DNA of 64,000 nucleotides from Anseranas semipalmata (taxonomy: Eukaryota; Chordata; Aves; Anseriformes; Anseranatidae), in NCBI GenBank assembly GCA_013399115.1, contig VXAA01003840.1, positions 41,802-105,801 of the forward strand, in the 5' to 3' direction. A program made the position numbers and the translations under genes. The notes below the pieces were generated by a model that worked only from the letters and a program-made list of their open reading frames with translations, searched no databases and was not told the DNA's origin. The stretch's first letter is position 1, and the number at the start of each line of letters is the position of its first letter. Below, piece after piece: positions 59,401 through 64,000 of this stretch.

Positions 59401-62400
59401 CATATTTCAGAAATTTCAAGGGAGCAGGTTACTGAGTTAGGAGTAGCATAGGTGACTTGGTTAACCATACAGCTCCATCCTCCGATCTTCAGGAACTGCA
59501 GACATGGTGAGCTATTTTCAGAAAGGGAGAAGTAATACAATTTCTCAGGACTTCCCCCGTATCTTTCTGTTTGATGGGCTGGGTTTTTTTGTTTGTGTTT
59601 GTTTTGTTTGTTTTTCTCTGGTATAATGAGATAATTCGCTGTATCTTTTGCTAACAAAAGATGCAAGTGTTGTGTTTTTTTTTATCAATGCTTCATATCC
59701 TCTTGAGAATCTGAGGTCTGAAAGTCTAATGACTCATACACCCGTATACGTGAGGCATTCTCTAGGAACAAGGTGCCTGGTGAAAATAGAAGGGGATGAA
59801 CTAAGCAAAAGACAAAAATAAATGAATAAACAGAAGACACATCCGAGAGGAAAAGAATTTTAGTAGTACTTAAGTGTACTTGAAGGTATACCCTCAATAC
59901 AGGATACTGTTAACATTAATGCTGCACATGGAGGGCCGTCTATTGTTCTAAATTTGGCTTTTTGTTTATCTAAAGAAACGACAGATTCACCTCTGTACTG
60001 CACACACTTTTACTGGAGATGTTTATGATGCCAAAAGTTCATCCCTGCTTTCTCCCATCATTCCAAAAATAACTGTAGCAAAGTTGTCAAGATGGGGTTA
60101 AATGGACTACCTGCCCTGTTACGGAATGGGGCACGTTCTCCAGATGTACTGTTTCTCTGTCTTACTGTACTCACTTGTTGTGAGTAGACCTGTCTTTGGA
60201 ATTAAGCAATCCTTTTACAAAAGTCATACCACAGGAAGAGAGAGTAGGGGAAGAACCAGCATTTGAGTGAGAGAAAAGAAAAAAGATTTTGAAAATTAGA
60301 AGAGCTTTTTGAAAACCTTATAGAGATGTAAAGTACTTGAAATTCTGAGTCATTCAGTCATTCCTGCTGAAATTATCCTCATGGAGTTTATCAGTCTGTG
60401 TGTACCAGTATCATAGGGGACCAATTAATTGCACTCATAGTTGCCTTTGAGCTATTTTGAAAGTAGGAAGAACTCATTTTGTAAATGGTTTAAACAGCAC
60501 CACAATCATTACCTACAGTTTCTGGCAGATATTGTCTTTATAGTAGATGGAAGGATAGAAATATTGTTGTACTTCATGATTGCTAATGAACTTTGAAGAG
60601 AAATGTAATAAAAAGAAATTACAAGCTAGTAATTAAATACGATATATAGTTATTAAAAATAAAAATGAAATTTGCCGTGCCACAGCTCTTGTCCGGAACA
60701 TGTACAATCTGAGTTCCTTCACAGTGCTTAAAGAAATTGCTGTGAGAGGCAATCTTGAGGAAAGAAGGTAATAATAATAATAACAATCCTTGGCTATAAC
60801 AAGTAAAAGTTACTTGGAAAAGAAGCAACAACCTCATAAAAAGCAGAGCTGGCATTTACAATTCATTGGGTGCCAGGTGTGGCTCATCTTCTAATGAAAC
60901 CCATGGTTAGCTCAAGCCTGCAGATGTTAATGGAAGGCAGCTGTGTATCTACTACAGTTCTCTGCACCCACCTCATTTCCCCTTGTTTGAAGTCCTTCTC
61001 TGACCAGCTTCCTGAGGAGCCAGGTATGTCTGAACTCTGCTCGTCTGTTCCTTGCTGCCCCTCTGTGTTATGGGGAAGGTGGATTTTCCCTGGTGTTTTT
61101 CCAGGAGGCTGCCGTTCTCATCTTGTGTGTGTGGAAGTTTTCTGGGTGAGGCAGGGCAGGGTTGCATCTTGTTTGGAAGAACATGATTTGTTTTGCTGCT
61201 GGCTTTTTGGCTCTAGTCCTTGGCAGGTGCTTCTTGTGGTAGCACCAAGCATAGGAGAAGACTGTCCTACTCGTGTTGAGCAATGAGGAGGGAGGCAGTG
61301 AACGTTTCCTGGCCTCTCTGTAGAAATTGGGAAGAATGATGCCCAAATCTGGCTATCCCTTTCAATGGGGATTACTTGTTCGCCACCAAATTCAGTATTT
61401 AGAAAGCAATCATCATGTCGTCCCCTTTCATTTATATAGGAAAATCCATGTGAAAGGAACATGGAAATACTGATTCTGGTTTATATTAAAAAAGCCTTTT
61501 GCACAGATTTGGTCCAAGGTATGAAACTTTGGCCCTAAAGGATTTTTATGCCAACCTAGCAGTCCCTGCTGTCATATCAGAGTTGCATGAACAGACTGAA
61601 GTGCTAAAGACAACCAGAACTAGGATAGTAATAAGGTAAAATAATTGGCTATGCAAATAATTTATTTATTGGTGATAGGCAACAGCTATGTAGCGATGTT
61701 TGGTCGTGCTGCTGGACACAAAACACAGAATATCTTATTCTCCTTCAAAAATTATAGGAATGTGGTGGGATACTTGCAAGTTTTGACACAGGAGCTAATT
61801 TCTACTAGTATCTTGACCCTTTTAAAAGGTATAGTGAAACCTTTAAAGAGGTTTTAGATCAATTTGGAAAGATTTACCTACTGACTTACCAATACAGTTC
61901 CCTTCCTAAATTATCTAGGAAGACAGTAGAGATTTTGCATTCAAACACTGCCATAGCCAGTCCTTGCAGAGATCGTGATTTTTGTTAATTTCTTATAACC
62001 TAGAATTTGCAACGAAATGAAAGTTAAAGTATTTTTCAGATTTAGATGAATCTTAAGGTCAGAAAATGATGATTCATAAAGGAATGACAGTCTTGTGAGT
62101 TTTTGAAGTGCATAAATCCTGGGGATTGTGTTACTTCTGGCTTAACATTTTTCTGTTCATCTTGAAAGGATATGTTTTCATTTTAGCCTATTAATCTCAG
62201 TATATCTTTTTTTGACACAGATCTATTAGGAATTTTAGAGAGTACAATATAGACTCCAGATGCTAGGTGTTCCTTCATCTTTTGGGTATACACTTTAATC
62301 CATAACAACCAACACATTTATTTTATGAGCCTTCACAATCAAGAGAGTCTTAATATCCTTTCTGGCAGGTTTTCACTGTTTGATTTCGCATTCTATGGGG

Positions 62401-62990
62401 GACTGGTTACTTTGAACATACTTTAGAAAGCCTCAAAAGTAACTCCGTTATGGTAACTTCTTTGCATCTCTATGGTAAATTCTGTTTTGCTTTTAAAATA
62501 TGCTCACAAGCACATGTATGGAAGTGTAGCTGCATTATAATCTGAATGATAACACATGAGATTGCGCGCTGGCAGCGTGCTGTAGGTTGACAAGGTTGAC
62601 TATTTCACAGAGTGACCAAGCCTTATTAGAGATGTCCATCATGCAGGCACAGCCTCCCTCTCCTAGTTTCATGACAGTTCCAGTTCTCAGCAGTGAAACA
62701 AAACACATGCTGATCAAACCCCTGCGTTGTCCCGCATTATCAGTTGGTGCTTGCAATACAAAACAGATCTGTCACTGGGATCTGCTGTTACGGTGAACGT
62801 AACCGTAGGTTTTCTTCTGCTCCTGGAATTTCAGGCTATACATTTTTTGTTTATGTATTTATTTTATTTCTCTGAATGAGCTTGAATTGTGTGCTGATTT
62901 TCACTAGGATGTCTCAACTGATGTTGTTAGGTTACTGCAGAGTTACCTAAGTGCAACTCCAAAGAGATTTTGGTTCCTGGTAGGTAGAAA
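59401..62990. other. Intergenic or intronic DNA, no gene seen
   Basis: Frames reach 138 codons (60870-61286 plus). They overlap minus-strand frames of 92 and 114 codons in the same GC-richer patch, and none has a domain. A (TAA)n run lies at 60769-60783. No repeat family is recognised. Confidence 0.5.
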
Positions 62991-62992
62991 AC

Positions 62993-63040
62993 TTTCCTCC
63001 CTTTTTTTTTCCTTTTTTTTCCTTTTTTTTTTTTTTTTTT
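62993..63040. repeat. Polypyrimidine tract with 10-bp units
   Basis: C/T-only tract with CCTTTTTTTT units at 10-bp period followed by a long T-run. The lysine-rich minus-strand frame across it is an artefact. Confidence 0.93.
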
Positions 63041-64000
63041 GTCTCCAAGTCTGTGCGTGTCTCTGTATCTCCTTCAGAAATGCAACTGTTAAAAATTGTA
63101 AATCCTACCAGTGAAGAAATGACATGCAGGGTAAAGCAAGCATGTTTACCCATCACTGAGCTAGACAAACATCTTCATTTCAGTGATTCAGAAAACAAAT
63201 CAAATAAAGAAAGAAACCCTCTGATGAACTCCTCCCTTGCTTCCCTTCAACCAGCTCATCTGATGCTGAAGTGAAATACATTTCTACAAGTACAGTCAAG
63301 CCATAAATCGAACAATGAATATCTTGTCCAGTAAAGCTCATATCCCAGCTGGGGTTTTCAGCAGCAGCTTGAGCAACATTTCTGAGGGGAAGACCTTTAT
63401 GAAGGAGATTAAGGAGTGCCCGCATTCAGCAGGCACTGCTCTTTTCCCATATGACTGGAGGAGTAATGGCTGTGCATGAGATCCTGGCTGCTCTCCTGCA
63501 CGCAGAGGAGAAGGGGCCGTCAGGTTGGCAGTATTTATACTCTCACTCCAGGAGCTCGGGAACACTTGTGAGTGAGTGGGGCTGTAGGGTCACCTCCCTC
63601 TGCAGTGACTGGTCTGGGTCAACAGAAGGGCACTGGGACAAGTTTTGGAAGGTGTTTTTGTGCCTTGTTCTCTTAATGTTTGTATCTTTACAAATCCGGT
63701 CCTTTCTGCTGGAAAGTACAGGTGTAGTTGCCGGCTGCTTGTGGCCCCTGTAGGGGTCAGCACGACGGGGATTTTGTGCTAAATTATTGTCCAGACTGTG
63801 ACTTCGTCCTCTTATCCAGTCTTTAATAGTGCCCGGGGTACAGAGGTACCCTTGCAGATCTGCTTTCGAAAGCCCCCTCCCCATGATGTGATTTACACAT
63901 GCACTAATGTAAGTCCTTTGAGTCTGCTATGCGATGGAAATGGAAGCGACATACTAGGCAATTCTGATATGCCACTCAAGCTGCCATTTTACTCATTTTC
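63041..64000. other. Intergenic or intronic DNA, no gene seen
   Basis: Frames of 73 to 113 codons overlap on both strands (63180-63884) with no recognisable domain. No repeat is recognised up to the window end. Confidence 0.5.

Noticed and set aside
60870..61286. Plus-strand frame of 138 codons
   Set aside because: Overlaps minus-strand frames of 92 and 114 codons. Cys/Ser/Val-rich with no family resemblance.
1..64000. CRISPR arrays, tRNA, rRNA, phage or bacterial operon structure
   Set aside because: No regularly spaced repeats, no tRNA cloverleaf, no compact coding density and no ribosome binding sites. The sequence has vertebrate repeat content.

Overview
The window reads as non-coding DNA from a sauropsid, most likely a bird. 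The base composition is AT-rich with some short GC-rich islands. The recognisable interspersed repeats are CR1-type LINE fragments and very old MIR-like SINE remnants, with no Alu, L1 or other mammal-specific families and no recognised endogenous retrovirus. Repeat density is low, which suits a bird better than a turtle or crocodile. Repeat families were named from remembered consensus patterns, not from an alignment.

I find no protein-coding gene, tRNA, rRNA, CRISPR array or bacterial-type operon. The longest open frames (113 to 197 codons) have no recognisable domain, many overlap frames on the other strand, and several run through poly-pyrimidine or poly-purine tracts. I treat them all as chance. 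The most economical reading is a gene desert or a very large intron, possibly a cis-regulatory landscape of a developmental gene that lies outside the window. I cannot name that gene.

Layout: 2.0-2.4 kb holds a probable tRNA-derived SINE remnant and a palindromic MITE-like element with a perfect 15-nt inverted repeat. From 3.6 to 4.6 kb there are AT-rich candidate regulatory blocks. At 5.9-6.05 kb there is a MIR tail. The best candidate enhancer is at 7.74-8.57 kb, with retained CpGs and a cluster of TGACAG sites. A decayed CR1 lies at 9.0-9.5 kb. Three copies of one unidentified dispersed repeat lie at 9.63, 13.14 and 15.87 kb. Three TAATTA sites at exact 10-bp spacing lie at 14.26 kb, and a reverse-oriented CR1 tail lies at 16.08 kb. 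A long, heavily decayed CR1 covers about 20.96-22.31 kb, and a compact CpG island follows it at 22.78-23.03 kb. MIR remnants lie at 24.0, 41.8 and 52.9 kb. A candidate regulatory block at 26.05-26.42 kb contains an 11-bp perfect hairpin. Weaker candidate blocks lie at 18.4, 34.7, 37.6, 38.4, 45.9, 47.7, 48.5, 50.8, 58.5 and 59.2 kb. Microsatellites and homopolymer tracts are scattered throughout, and one ambiguous base (N) sits at 47914.

No set of genes working together can be described. The parts most likely to be functional are the candidate regulatory blocks and the CpG island. Conservation alignment and chromatin data would settle them.
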